From positions 1 through 40,931 of the forward strand of contig CASFYE010000011.1 of assembly GCA_949298925.1 (NCBI GenBank): a DNA stretch of 40,931 nt, read 5' to 3'. Shown one piece after another: positions 27,036-34,961 of this stretch (the stretch's first letter is position 1; every line of letters begins with the position of its first letter). The notes beneath the pieces are model-generated. The model was not told the DNA's origin. It ran no database searches and was given only the letters and a program-made list of their open reading frames with translations. Position numbers and translations under genes: made by a program. Source of the DNA: an uncultured Bacillota bacterium. GTDB lineage: Bacteria > Bacillota > Clostridia > Christensenellales > UBA1242.

Positions 27036-27812
27036 ATGAAAAAGCTGTTAGACATCGACAAAGTAAATTTTTTCTATCAAACAAAAAATGAAGAAATTTG
27101 TGCACTTCACGATCTTACTTTTTCTGTCGATGAACTTGAATTTGCTTCAATAGTTGGTCCTAGCGGTTGCGGTAAAACAACAATTTTGTCTCTTATTGCG
27201 GGATTGTTGCCAGTTAGCTCAGGAAGTATCGTCTTGGGTGGCGAGAAGGTTGGCAAAAACAATCACGAAAAAATAGGATACATGTTTCAACGTGACCATC
27301 TCTTCGAATGGCGAACTATTTGGAAAAATATCACTTTGGGTATAGAATTACAAAAGCCTGCTGATAAAGAAGAAAAATTTGAATTTGCTAGGCAACTTCT
27401 TAAAAAATATGACCTCTACGAATTCCAAAATCGCAAACCACGCGAATTAAGCGGTGGCATGCGTCAACGTGTAGCATTGATTCGAACCTTGGTGTTACAA
27501 CCTATGTTGTTGCTTCTTGATGAACCTTTTTCGGCACTCGATTTTCAGACGAGAGTCGCTGTGTGCGACGATGTCCACCATATAATAAAAAGTGAGAAAA
27601 AAACTGCCATACTAGTAACGCATGACATATCAGAGGCACTGTCAATGTCGGATAAACTTGTTATTCTTTCATCACGACCTGCCACTGTAAAGCATATTGA
27701 AATTTTAAAACTCAATGGAGAAACCCCACTATTAAGACGTGAAGACCCTCGCTTTGGTGCACTTTTCGACTTTGTGTGGAAAAAGCTTACAAATGAAAAC
27801 GAAAAAAATTAA
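27036..27812 (+). CDS. ABC importer ATPase, nitrate/sulfonate/taurine (SsuB/TauB) type
   Basis: ATP-hydrolysing subunit of an ABC importer, 258 residues. Walker A is GPSGCGKTT, the Q-loop YMFQRDHL, the signature LSGGMRQR, Walker B LLLLDEPFSALD and the switch His in VTHDISEA; all are intact. The sequence type fits the SsuB/TauB/ThiZ cluster (aliphatic sulfonates, taurine, thiamine precursors). Ribosome binding site AGAGGT. It overlaps the permease gene by about 20 nt. No substrate-binding protein gene lies next to it, so the substrate cannot be told. It is divergent from the phage-head operon. Confidence 0.92.
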   Translation: MKKLLDIDKVNFFYQTKNEEICALHDLTFSVDELEFASIVGPSGCGKTTILSLIAGLLPVSSGSIVLGGEKVGKNNHEKIGYMFQRDHLFEWRTIWKNITLGIELQKPADKEEKFEFARQLLKKYDLYEFQNRKPRELSGGMRQRVALIRTLVLQPMLLLLDEPFSALDFQTRVAVCDDVHHIIKSEKKTAILVTHDISEALSMSDKLVILSSRPATVKHIEILKLNGETPLLRREDPRFGALFDFVWKKLTNENEKN

Positions 27813-28614
27813 ACTACCGAAATGCGCACCTTATTCAAAGGCGCACGAAAGATATTTACGCAAGAAAAGAAATGATAAAATTTTTGTCCTAAGTTTTCAA
27901 TTTTTGATTCTTGTAGCATTTGTTGGATTGTGGGAACTACTCGCACAAACAGGTGTAATAGACCCATTTTTTGTGAGTAGCCCATCTAGAATTTTTAATA
28001 TGCTCTCATCAATGATAAGCGATGGTTCGATTTGGGGGCATATTGGAATTACTTTACTCGAAACTATTCTGGGCTTTGCCATTGCGACTCTTGGTGGAAC
28101 CTTACTAGCAATAATTTTGTGGTGGAGCGAAAAACTTCGACGGATTTTAGAACCATACATTGTGGTGCTAAATTCACTGCCAAAGATAGCTCTTGGGCCA
28201 ATCATAATCTTATGGGTTGGATCAGGCATGAGCGCTATTATCATAATGTGCGTGCTTATTTGCATTGTTATGACCACAATTTCTATGTTGAACTCATTTA
28301 TGTCTTGCGATAATGACAAAATACTACTAATGAAGTCAATGAAAGCAAACAAGCTACAAATATTTTGGAAACTAATTTTACCAAACGCAATGAATGATTT
28401 CATTTCAGTATTAAAAATAAATGTCGGATTGGCATGGGTAGGAACTGTTATGGGAGAATATATTTCATCAAGCGCAGGACTTGGATATTTGATTGTTTAC
28501 GGAAGCCAAATATTTAGAATTGATCTTGTCATGATGAGCACTGTCGTTTTATGTTTGCTTGCTGCCATAATGTATTTAGTAGTCAGCTCAATAGAAAAAT
28601 GGCACAATCGCTAA
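27793..28614 (+). CDS. ABC importer permease, SsuC/TauC type
   Basis: A 273-residue membrane permease of the BPD_transp_1 family, with a basic N terminus and about six membrane segments. It has the EAA-type coupling loop MKSMKANKLQIFWKLILPNAMND, which contacts the ATPase. The region GTVMGEYISSSAGLGYLIVYGS near the end is characteristic of this subfamily. Start at ATG 27793 within the ATPase 3' end; an upstream in-frame start at 27739 would overlap the ATPase by 74 nt. It forms a two-gene operon with the ATPase. The 3' end overlaps the convergent YkvI-like gene by 4 nt. Confidence 0.88.
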   Translation: MKTKKIKLPKCAPYSKAHERYLRKKRNDKIFVLSFQFLILVAFVGLWELLAQTGVIDPFFVSSPSRIFNMLSSMISDGSIWGHIGITLLETILGFAIATLGGTLLAIILWWSEKLRRILEPYIVVLNSLPKIALGPIIILWVGSGMSAIIIMCVLICIVMTTISMLNSFMSCDNDKILLMKSMKANKLQIFWKLILPNAMNDFISVLKINVGLAWVGTVMGEYISSSAGLGYLIVYGSQIFRIDLVMMSTVVLCLLAAIMYLVVSSIEKWHNR

Positions 28615-29570
28615 TGATTCTTAACAGGAAACGTGAATAAAAGAAGCAAAATTCCAATTCCCACTATGCTCGCTAACGGATACAAATAACTTACAATTGA
28701 TCCAAATCCCAACATTGATAGTAAAAGAGGCAAAAAAACTGAAATGACTATCGACAAATTCAAACTCACACCAAATCTTTTCAAAGCAAGTCGACTAGTC
28801 CACACTAAAGAAAATAAGGTTGTTATACAGCCAGAAAAAATTACAAAAGAAACAAACAGATTTGCCACTCCACTTGAAATGTAAACTAAGGGCATATCTT
28901 GTCTTATAGCCTCAGGGTTGGATAGTAAAATAACATTTGTTAGCATAAGAAAACTTGAAAGCAGAAAACTTGCAACAAAGCTTACAAAGGTTTTCTGCTT
29001 TTTTGTTAATTGCTCCCCTGACTTTGCTATTACAACACCTGAAATTGAAAAGTTTAAAACCGCGTAAAGAACAGTAAACAACAATCCTGCGAAAGCGTTT
29101 TGATTGAAATTTGGAAATGAAAGCTCCTCCAAATTCGTTAGCAAAACAAAAGCCATGCAAAATATTGTCATCGGTATCAATGCCCCATTAATATAACCAA
29201 GACTCTTGATGCCTTTACGCGCAACAATTACGCAAACAAAAAGAATTATTGTCATCAACAATATCCTTAATATGTTTGATGATGGCAACACATTTAACGT
29301 GCCTGCAAACATCGAGGAAGTAAAAATTAAACTTACAAACAAACAAAGCAACGAAAATATTTTTGATTGAACAAGTTTGCTTAAAGATTTGTTTCCTTGT
29401 GAAAGAAAAAAATAAATTAATCCAAAAAATATAAAAAATGATAAAACAATAAAAAAATAAGAAATCCTGCCAAAGCGTGAAAAAAACACAGCCACTTCCT
29501 TGCCACTGGCAAACCCAGAGCCAATAACCGTGCCTATTATAATCATAATGCTTGAGAATGACTTTTTCAT
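28611..29570 (-). CDS. YkvI-like membrane protein (LeuT-fold transporter family)
   Basis: A 319-residue protein with about ten membrane segments. It starts with IIIGTVIGSGFASGKEVAVFFSRFG, the unwound TM1 pattern of the YkvI family, which belongs to the APC/LeuT-fold superfamily. Family substrates are not established. No ribosome binding site is visible before the ATG; a TATATT box lies 7 nt upstream, so the transcript could be leaderless. Divergent from the secreted-protein gene at 29615. Confidence 0.8.
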   Translation of the reverse strand: MKKSFSSIMIIIGTVIGSGFASGKEVAVFFSRFGRISYFFIVLSFFIFFGLIYFFLSQGNKSLSKLVQSKIFSLLCLFVSLIFTSSMFAGTLNVLPSSNILRILLMTIILFVCVIVARKGIKSLGYINGALIPMTIFCMAFVLLTNLEELSFPNFNQNAFAGLLFTVLYAVLNFSISGVVIAKSGEQLTKKQKTFVSFVASFLLSSFLMLTNVILLSNPEAIRQDMPLVYISSGVANLFVSFVIFSGCITTLFSLVWTSRLALKRFGVSLNLSIVISVFLPLLLSMLGFGSIVSYLYPLASIVGIGILLLLFTFPVKNH

Positions 29571-29614
29571 TAAAATAAATATATTTATTTATTTTTTTAA
29601 AAATTACGCATTAT

Positions 29615-30223
29615 ATGTTTATGCAAAAACTATTTTCGATTTATTTTCTGTTAACTTTAGTCATATGCGGAATATTCTGCTCTGTTTTTCCATACCCAGC
29701 GTTTCAAAGTCAAGCAAACATAAATGACAAAGACATGTTTGACATTAACAACTATTATGAAGAGGAAGAAGAGATCATAAATCCTGAACCTAAAATAACT
29801 GTTTCCAACTTAAATTGGTTTGACACAGTAAATGCCACATTTCCAACTTATAAAAAAACTAGGGTAATAGACATAAAGAGTGGAAAAACATATTACGTTT
29901 ACCGCAATGGTGGACACAATCATGCAGATGTTGAGCCAATAGACAGAGAAAACACAGAAATTTTTCACAGCATTTACAACTATGAGTGGAGCTGGACAAG
30001 GCGTCCCGTTTGGGTAGAAATAACAGAAAATAATTTTGTCGCTGGAAGCATCAATGGCTATCCTCATGGTCAAAGCTATATAGAAAACACTGGCATGAAT
30101 GGGCACACTTGCATACATTTTTTACTAAGCAAAACCCATGGCACAAAACGCGTCGATGAGGCTCATCAAGAGGCTGTAGAATACGCATACTCCCATCGCG
30201 ACGAGATTTACAAATATTTATAA
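29615..30223 (+). CDS. Secreted protein with HG...GHxCIHF...HG domain
   Basis: A 202-residue exported protein with a signal peptide (about 1-30, MQKLFSIYFLLTLVICGIFC) and an Asp/Glu-rich linker. A C-terminal domain (about 85-200) contains RNGGHNHADVEPID, YEWSWTRRPVWVE, NGYPHGQSYI, GHTCIHFLLSKTHGT and a DEAHQEAVEYA helix. I recall the same set in exported clostridial proteins next to SH3 or peptidoglycan-binding domains. The HG and Cys-containing segments recall L,D-transpeptidase (YkuD: HGT..SxGCIR), so a cell-wall enzyme is possible but unproven. No ribosome binding site is seen before the ATG; an internal ATG lies two codons later. Confidence 0.7.
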   Translation: MFMQKLFSIYFLLTLVICGIFCSVFPYPAFQSQANINDKDMFDINNYYEEEEEIINPEPKITVSNLNWFDTVNATFPTYKKTRVIDIKSGKTYYVYRNGGHNHADVEPIDRENTEIFHSIYNYEWSWTRRPVWVEITENNFVAGSINGYPHGQSYIENTGMNGHTCIHFLLSKTHGTKRVDEAHQEAVEYAYSHRDEIYKYL

Positions 30224-30238
30224 ATTAAAAATTTTAAA

Positions 30239-30697
30239 CTATTTATGATAATTTGTCCCAGAAATAATGTTAAAAGCCCTATAAATCTGCTCTATCGCAA
30301 CGATACGTGCTAAATTGTGTGGTAAGGTTATTTTACCAAATGACAGCATTTCATTTGAATGAGCTTTTACACTTTCGCTTACGCCATAACTTCCGCCTAT
30401 AATAAAAGATATTGTGCTTGCAGTCTGCGAAATTTTTTCAATGATTTCAGCTAAGTTTTGACTTGTAAATAATTTTGAATTGACATCAAACAAAACGCTT
30501 TTGCCCTCCATTTTTTCCAAAATAAGCTCACCTTCTTTTTGTAATGTTTCTGCAACTGATGAAGTTTGATTTTTTTCTGGCAATTCAATTATTTCGAATT
30601 TACAAAATTTTTGTAACCTTTTTATGTATTCATTTTGAGCATCAACCCAAAATTTTTCTTTTAATTTTCCAACGCAAATAAGTTTTATCTTAATCAT
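30239..30697 (-). CDS. rlmH: 23S rRNA (pseudouridine1915-N3)-methyltransferase RlmH
   Basis: RlmH methylates pseudouridine 1915 in helix 69 of 23S rRNA on the assembled ribosome. The 152-residue SPOUT enzyme starts MIKIKLICVGKLKE and has the SAM-binding knot FIIGGSYGVSESV followed by LPHNLARIVAIEQIYRAFNIISGTNYHK. A longer reading frame extends upstream, but this Met fits the family start. It overlaps the end of the upstream CPBP gene by 4 nt, so the two are likely translated together. Complete and typical. Confidence 0.96.
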   Translation of the reverse strand: MIKIKLICVGKLKEKFWVDAQNEYIKRLQKFCKFEIIELPEKNQTSSVAETLQKEGELILEKMEGKSVLFDVNSKLFTSQNLAEIIEKISQTASTISFIIGGSYGVSESVKAHSNEMLSFGKITLPHNLARIVAIEQIYRAFNIISGTNYHK

Positions 30698-31794
30698 AGA
30701 ACACCCCAAACAAAAGTAAAAATGGTTATTACACTCATGAGTGCAAAAGTAACCCACATAAGAAAACAAGTGGATTTTTTAGGCACAAATTTTTCTTGAA
30801 CAGTTGGTTGTAAAGCAAACAACTGTTTGATTATTTCCAATCTTGGATCAGGTAAATTCGAATTTGTTTCACCGTCTTTCAAATTTTTTAAATCTAAAAA
30901 ATATGCCTGTTTTGTCAAATTCTTTTGTACTTCTTGTGCTGCTTGTTCTAAATTATTTTTAAACTGCGCGTGAAAAATCTTACGGCAAAGCACCTGCAAG
31001 CAATAACCTAGCACCACAATCACCATTAAGCAAAGCACCATTCCCAAGAAAAAGTTTGATGAAACAAGGGTAAAAAAACCTTCGTACATGTTTCCAATAG
31101 GCAAATTGTTAACACGAGAAAAAGTTATATAAACACTCAAAGCATTGTTCATAAAATGAACTATCATCGCGGGAAAAATAGAACCTGTCATAATTGTTAA
31201 AAAACCTAAAAATATTCCAATGATTGTTGCATAAAAGAATTGTTCAATGTTCATATGCAAAAGCCCAAAAAGAAAACCTGACAGCAAAATAGCTTTCCAC
31301 ATCCCAAGTGGTTTCATAGATTTTAGCAACATTCCTCTATGAACAAGCTCTTCGCAAATCCCTGGTAATAAAGCGGAAAAAACTAAGTTAACAAACAGCG
31401 AATCAAAACCATAACTTGATGGCAACGGTGATGAAGTGTGCTCATATCCCAAAAAGTCAATGAATGAATTAAATGTTGAAGACACAAAAACATTTAGCAT
31501 AAACACTACAGCACCAAGCGCAACAGTAAGCCAAACAACATTTTTGGATATTTTTTTACAACCATAGTAACTAAATGTTTCTGACGCTTTGTTTTTCTTA
31601 AATTTTGAAAATAAAATCACACTGCCACAAAACAGCAATACAACTTGAACAGCTAAACTGAACACCACACCAGAATAATCACCCAAAACATCTAAAAAAC
31701 CAAATGCTGAAAACATTCTTAATGTTACAAACAACACGACTATAATAAAATATGTCAATATGGCAAAATTAAAATTTCTTGAATTTTCTCTCAT
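30694..31794 (-). CDS. CPBP family intramembrane metalloprotease (type II CAAX), first copy
   Basis: A 366-residue polytopic protein with about 8 membrane segments. Its conserved motifs are EELVHRG (motif 1, catalytic Glu pair), FGLLHMN (motif 2) and HFMNNA (motif 3), as in CPBP/Abi and Rce1-type proteases. The N-terminal half is a separate membrane bundle, and the C-terminal part has a soluble linker before a final membrane helix. -10 TATAAT lies only 7 nt upstream of the ATG and no ribosome binding site is seen, so it may be leaderless. Tandem with a second copy (31825), and its stop overlaps rlmH. Confidence 0.88.
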   Translation of the reverse strand: MRENSRNFNFAILTYFIIVVLFVTLRMFSAFGFLDVLGDYSGVVFSLAVQVVLLFCGSVILFSKFKKNKASETFSYYGCKKISKNVVWLTVALGAVVFMLNVFVSSTFNSFIDFLGYEHTSSPLPSSYGFDSLFVNLVFSALLPGICEELVHRGMLLKSMKPLGMWKAILLSGFLFGLLHMNIEQFFYATIIGIFLGFLTIMTGSIFPAMIVHFMNNALSVYITFSRVNNLPIGNMYEGFFTLVSSNFFLGMVLCLMVIVVLGYCLQVLCRKIFHAQFKNNLEQAAQEVQKNLTKQAYFLDLKNLKDGETNSNLPDPRLEIIKQLFALQPTVQEKFVPKKSTCFLMWVTFALMSVITIFTFVWGVL

Positions 31795-31824
31795 TGTAAT
31801 TATTATATTCCCTTCTGCAAAAAA

Positions 31825-32847
31825 TCATGCTGTAAGATTAAAAACTCCAAAACCAGTCAATGTGTTAATTAAAAACAACACAACTGCCACTCCAATTCCA
31901 AACCATAATATAAGCGGATAAGGTTTTTCTTGGAGCATCTTTTGATCATTTTCGCTCAATTGTTCCTCAGAATTTGTGCACAAATTTCTGTTGTTGTGCT
32001 TAAAATAAAATTTTTCTATTAAGTAAATTAAAACACAAGCCACTAAAACCAAGGCAATGCTTAGCACCCATTGCCACGCATTGTATGACAATTCTGTCGA
32101 ACCACTTTGCTGACTTGCGTATGAAAAAATCAACACCATTGCATTGTTTAAAAAGTGCACAATCATTCCACTAAGCAATGACCCCGTTCGAACGACCATC
32201 CACCCTATAACCACTCCAAGAGCAAATTGATAAACAAATTGTTCAATTGAACCATGCGCAAATGCGAACATTACGGCGGAAATTAAAATCGCATACACAT
32301 CGTTTAATTTACCTTTTAAACCATTCAAAATTATTCCACGAAAGATGAGTTCTTCAAAAACAGCAGGCAACACTGCCATAAGCAGTATGGCTAAAATCAA
32401 ATATGCAACATTATCAAGCGGAAAAGCTATTTCAGTCAATTCATATCCACCTTTTTGCAAAAGTGAATTGAATCCACCAATAAAATATTGCAATCCGAAA
32501 AGACAAATTATTGCCACAACAAAACACATCACAAAATCCCAAATTTTTAAATTAAATCTTAGTTTGACAGCCTTAAAAGACGTCTTGGTTTTTTTGTTGT
32601 AAGAGAAAAACAAAATGCAGTAGCCAACAGGTGCAAAAAGGCAACTTATTATTGTAAAAGCCAACCCGCTTTTCATCTGTTCCATGCTTTGCGATATTTG
32701 TGAACTTAATAATCCCATTATAATGATAACAACCGCCATAACTGCGTAAGGTGCTACAATCGCGCAAAAATACCCCCAACCTGCATCGGCAACGGTGTAA
32801 TAATTTCTCTTCGAAAATGGTGCTTTTGCTTTTTCTTCATTTTTCAT
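31825..32847 (-). CDS. CPBP family intramembrane metalloprotease, second copy
   Basis: A 340-residue paralogue of the next gene, with the same architecture. Its catalytic motifs are EELIFRG, FAFAHGS and HFLNNAM, all intact. C-terminal to the motifs lie a soluble linker (ENDQKMLQEKPYPL) and a last membrane helix. It has a TTGGAA/TATACT promoter with the -10 box 6 nt from the ATG, and shares the intergenic region with divergent tadA. CPBP proteins act in protein maturation or bacteriocin self-immunity; the latter is an inference only. Confidence 0.88.
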   Translation of the reverse strand: MKNEEKAKAPFSKRNYYTVADAGWGYFCAIVAPYAVMAVVIIIMGLLSSQISQSMEQMKSGLAFTIISCLFAPVGYCILFFSYNKKTKTSFKAVKLRFNLKIWDFVMCFVVAIICLFGLQYFIGGFNSLLQKGGYELTEIAFPLDNVAYLILAILLMAVLPAVFEELIFRGIILNGLKGKLNDVYAILISAVMFAFAHGSIEQFVYQFALGVVIGWMVVRTGSLLSGMIVHFLNNAMVLIFSYASQQSGSTELSYNAWQWVLSIALVLVACVLIYLIEKFYFKHNNRNLCTNSEEQLSENDQKMLQEKPYPLILWFGIGVAVVLFLINTLTGFGVFNLTA

Positions 32848-32853
32848 AAAAAA

Positions 32854-32882
32854 AGTATACTCTTTTTCACTTGACTTTCCAA
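32854..32882 (-). promoter_or_regulatory. CPBP gene promoter, apparently leaderless
   Basis: Minus strand: -35 TTGGAA (32882-32877), 17-nt spacer, -10 TATACT (32859-32854). Only six A/T bases then precede the ATG at 32847, leaving no room for a ribosome binding site. Confidence 0.65.
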
Positions 32883-32899
32883 ATGGTTTTTATTAAAAT
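32871..32899 (+). promoter_or_regulatory. tadA promoter, apparently leaderless
   Basis: -35 TTGACT (32871-32876), 17-nt spacer, -10 TAAAAT (32894-32899). The ATG is at 32906, so transcription would start at or next to the first codon. It overlaps the divergent CPBP promoter's -35 region. Confidence 0.65.
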
Positions 32900-32905
32900 C
32901 TCGTT

Positions 32906-33352
32906 ATGAATAAATTTGAAATTGAAATGTTAAAATTAGCCGAACATGCTTACAAACTAGGTGAAATACCTGTTGGCGCTGTGGTAGTCAAAGATGACAA
33001 AATTATTGCCAAAGGTTTTAATAAACGAGAAAAAAAACAAATAGCAACAAAACACGCGGAAATTGTTGCTATTGAAAAAGCATGCAAAAAACTTAAATCA
33101 TGGCGGTTAGATGGATGCGAAATATATGTTACTTTGGAACCCTGCCCGATGTGTGCAGGTGCCATCGCCAATGCTAGAATTTCTTCGCTACACTATGCCA
33201 CCGAGGAAAAAACTTCTAAGGACAATTTGATTTACAGCATTCTCTCATCAAACAGATTAAATCATCATGTTGAAATAAAAAGATGCGATGGAAAAATTGA
33301 AGCACAAAAGCTTTTGCAAGATTTTTTCAAAGAAAAAAGAAAAAAAAGATAA
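32906..33352 (+). CDS. tadA: tRNA-specific adenosine deaminase
   Basis: Converts the wobble adenosine-34 of tRNA-Arg(ACG) to inosine. The 148-residue zinc deaminase has HAEIVAIE (catalytic Glu and zinc His) and PCPMCAG (two zinc Cys), with YVTLEPCPMC in the usual strand. IPVGAVVV at the start is characteristic. The C-terminal part (SKDNLIYSILSS) departs from the most common DPKAGA version, yet the overall length and order fit TadA. It has a promoter without ribosome binding site (see the promoter entry). Confidence 0.92.
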   Translation: MNKFEIEMLKLAEHAYKLGEIPVGAVVVKDDKIIAKGFNKREKKQIATKHAEIVAIEKACKKLKSWRLDGCEIYVTLEPCPMCAGAIANARISSLHYATEEKTSKDNLIYSILSSNRLNHHVEIKRCDGKIEAQKLLQDFFKEKRKKR

Positions 33353-33354
33353 AA

Positions 33355-33891
33355 TCACACTCTATGGTTAATTAATTCTGACAGCATATATCTAAACTCT
33401 TCGTCAGTTATTTCTCCTTCATCTCTTAGCTTTCGTAGCAACACGATCTGTTCCCTTAATTTTTCTCCACTAACAACAGCTTGTTTCTTTTCCTCAATTT
33501 TATTTTTTGACTTTTCAAACGTAAAGCCCTTATCATCGTTTGAAGAAATTGCTAAATAAAGCATCAAAGCATTTAAGTTTAACACAGCACCACCGACGAT
33601 AGTAAAAAAACTTGCAAATATTAAAAGTTTTTTAAAAGATTTTGATTTATAAAAAATTAAAGAAATAAATAACAAAAATCCACCTAAAAATGCTGATAAA
33701 CCAAATGCCAAACAAACGTAGCCAATTATTTTGTTCTCACCAACACCAACAACTATTCCGCTTCCTGTTTGGGTGCTACCAAAATAACCGGTTTTAAGTA
33801 GCTCCACCGTGCTCACAGCAAAAAGGACAATCGACAATAAAATCGATAATATTGCACTCGCTTTAAAAAGCCCTTTTCGAGTTAATGCCAA
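33355..33891 (-). CDS. Membrane protein with SHOCT-like C terminus
   Basis: A 178-residue protein with three or more membrane segments (about 12-32, 55-80, 88-112). It ends with a LRKLRDEGEITDEEFRYMLSEL segment, which fits the SHOCT short C-terminal domain found in many small membrane proteins. A TTG start is chosen because AAGGAG lies 7 nt upstream. It converges with tadA, with only 2 nt between stops and no terminator seen. Function unknown. Confidence 0.7.
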   Translation of the reverse strand: MALTRKGLFKASAILSILLSIVLFAVSTVELLKTGYFGSTQTGSGIVVGVGENKIIGYVCLAFGLSAFLGGFLLFISLIFYKSKSFKKLLIFASFFTIVGGAVLNLNALMLYLAISSNDDKGFTFEKSKNKIEEKKQAVVSGEKLREQIVLLRKLRDEGEITDEEFRYMLSELINHRV

Positions 33892-34015
33892 CGCGCTCTC
33901 CTTTTAACAAATTAGCTTACTATAAAAATTTTTTTTATTTTCAAGGTATTTTAACACAAAAATTAAAATTTTAAAAATATTTGCAACTTCGCTTTTAAAT
34001 CTTACTTAAATTTAG

Positions 34016-34021
34016 TATACT
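34016..34021 (+). promoter_or_regulatory. -10 box for the SDR gene
   Basis: TATACT (34016-34021) lies 17 nt before the ATG at 34039. A matching -35 is weak (TTTTAA-like), so only the -10 is reported. Confidence 0.35.
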
Positions 34022-34038
34022 TTTACAAAGGTGTGAAT

Positions 34039-34788
34039 ATGAAAAGAAGAATAGTAATAACAGGTGCATCAAGCGGAATTGGACTTGAATTAAAAAAAAT
34101 GTTCGAAAAAAAAGGTGATGAAGTTGTAGATCTGTCAAGAACATCTGGCTGTGACATCACTGACAACAACTCGTTAAAACTTGAATTTGAAAAATTAAAA
34201 GATAAAGAAATAGATATTTTAATAAATTGTGCAGGATTTGGACTTTCTGGGGCTGTGGAACTCGCAGACGAAAAAGAGGTTAGAAAACTTTTTGATGTAA
34301 ACTTTTTTGGGCTTGTCAATGTCACAAAACATGCCTTACCATTAATGAGTAAAACAGGAAAAATAATCAATATTAGTTCGACTTGCGCGCTTTTCCCCTT
34401 ACCTTTTAGAGCTTATTATTGTGCAAGCAAGTCCGCAGTAAACATGATAACTGATGGGCTTCGAATGGAATTAAAAAACACAAAAATTCAAGTTGCTAGC
34501 GTTTGCCCCGGTGAAGTAAAAACAAACTTCACTAAAAACAGAGTAAAAATCTTTACAACAAATGAAAGATACAAAGATTCCATAAAAGCTTCAACTGACC
34601 ACATTGATGAGCATGAAGACAAAAGAATGCCGGTCGATGTCGCTGCAAAAAAAATATTTAAATTTGTTGAAAGAAAAAAACTTAAACCTCAAGTCATAAT
34701 TGGGAAACAAAAAATCTTATACGCATTGCAAAAGCTGTTGCCAAAATCGTGGTTAATTGCTTTAATTCAAAAATTTTTTGTTAAGTAG
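34039..34788 (+). CDS. Short-chain dehydrogenase/reductase (SDR)
   Basis: A 249-residue NAD(P)-dependent oxidoreductase. It has the cofactor-binding TGASSGIG, the NCAGFG strand, catalytic Ser in NISST and Tyr/Lys in YYCASK, followed by PGEVKTNF. The substrate cannot be read from the sequence. ATG 34039 is preferred over an upstream GTG because AAAGGTG sits at the right distance. It is monocistronic; the cloverleaf hairpins follow 30 nt after the stop, the first acting as a terminator. Confidence 0.9.
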   Translation: MKRRIVITGASSGIGLELKKMFEKKGDEVVDLSRTSGCDITDNNSLKLEFEKLKDKEIDILINCAGFGLSGAVELADEKEVRKLFDVNFFGLVNVTKHALPLMSKTGKIINISSTCALFPLPFRAYYCASKSAVNMITDGLRMELKNTKIQVASVCPGEVKTNFTKNRVKIFTTNERYKDSIKASTDHIDEHEDKRMPVDVAAKKIFKFVERKKLKPQVIIGKQKILYALQKLLPKSWLIALIQKFFVK

Positions 34789-34819
34789 ATAATATGAAAA
34801 TATTAACATAGCTCGTGGT

Positions 34820-34900
34820 GGGCTTCGCAAAAGCGCAAGTGTGCGCTTTTTTTGCGACAAAAAGTCGCAAACGTCGTTTGTAAAAACGACAGCGAAGCCC
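34820..34900. repeat. Near-perfect cloverleaf: four-way junction of four stems
   Basis: An outer 9-bp stem (34820-34828 with 34892-34900) encloses three hairpins placed almost back to back. Hairpin 1 is 34829-34837 with 34842-34850 (9 bp, loop AGTG). Hairpin 2 is 34851-34858 with 34864-34871 (8 bp, loop of five A). Hairpin 3 is 34873-34879 with 34884-34890 (7 bp, GTAA loop, a GNRA type). Only C34872 and A34891 are unpaired at the junction, and all four stems are free of mismatches (33 pairs in 81 nt). It is distinctly more GC-rich than its surroundings. It could be a structured RNA, a terminator complex or a mobile palindromic element; the family is unknown to me. Confidence 0.8.
34829..34853 (+). 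terminator. Intrinsic terminator of the SDR gene (first cloverleaf hairpin)
   Basis: The 9-bp GC-containing hairpin 34829-34850 is followed directly by a T run reaching 34853 (seven T including the stem end). This is the standard layout for termination of rightward transcription. Confidence 0.65.
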
Positions 34901-34961
34901 GAATTTTAAAAAACAATCACAAAATTATTCAGAAATAAATACAATGATAATGGAGGCAAAA

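Noticed and set aside
34820..34900. The cloverleaf as a tRNA gene
   Set aside because: The stems are too long and the loops too small, there is no 7-bp acceptor with 4-bp D arm, no GTTCGA T-loop and no anticodon loop of seven bases.
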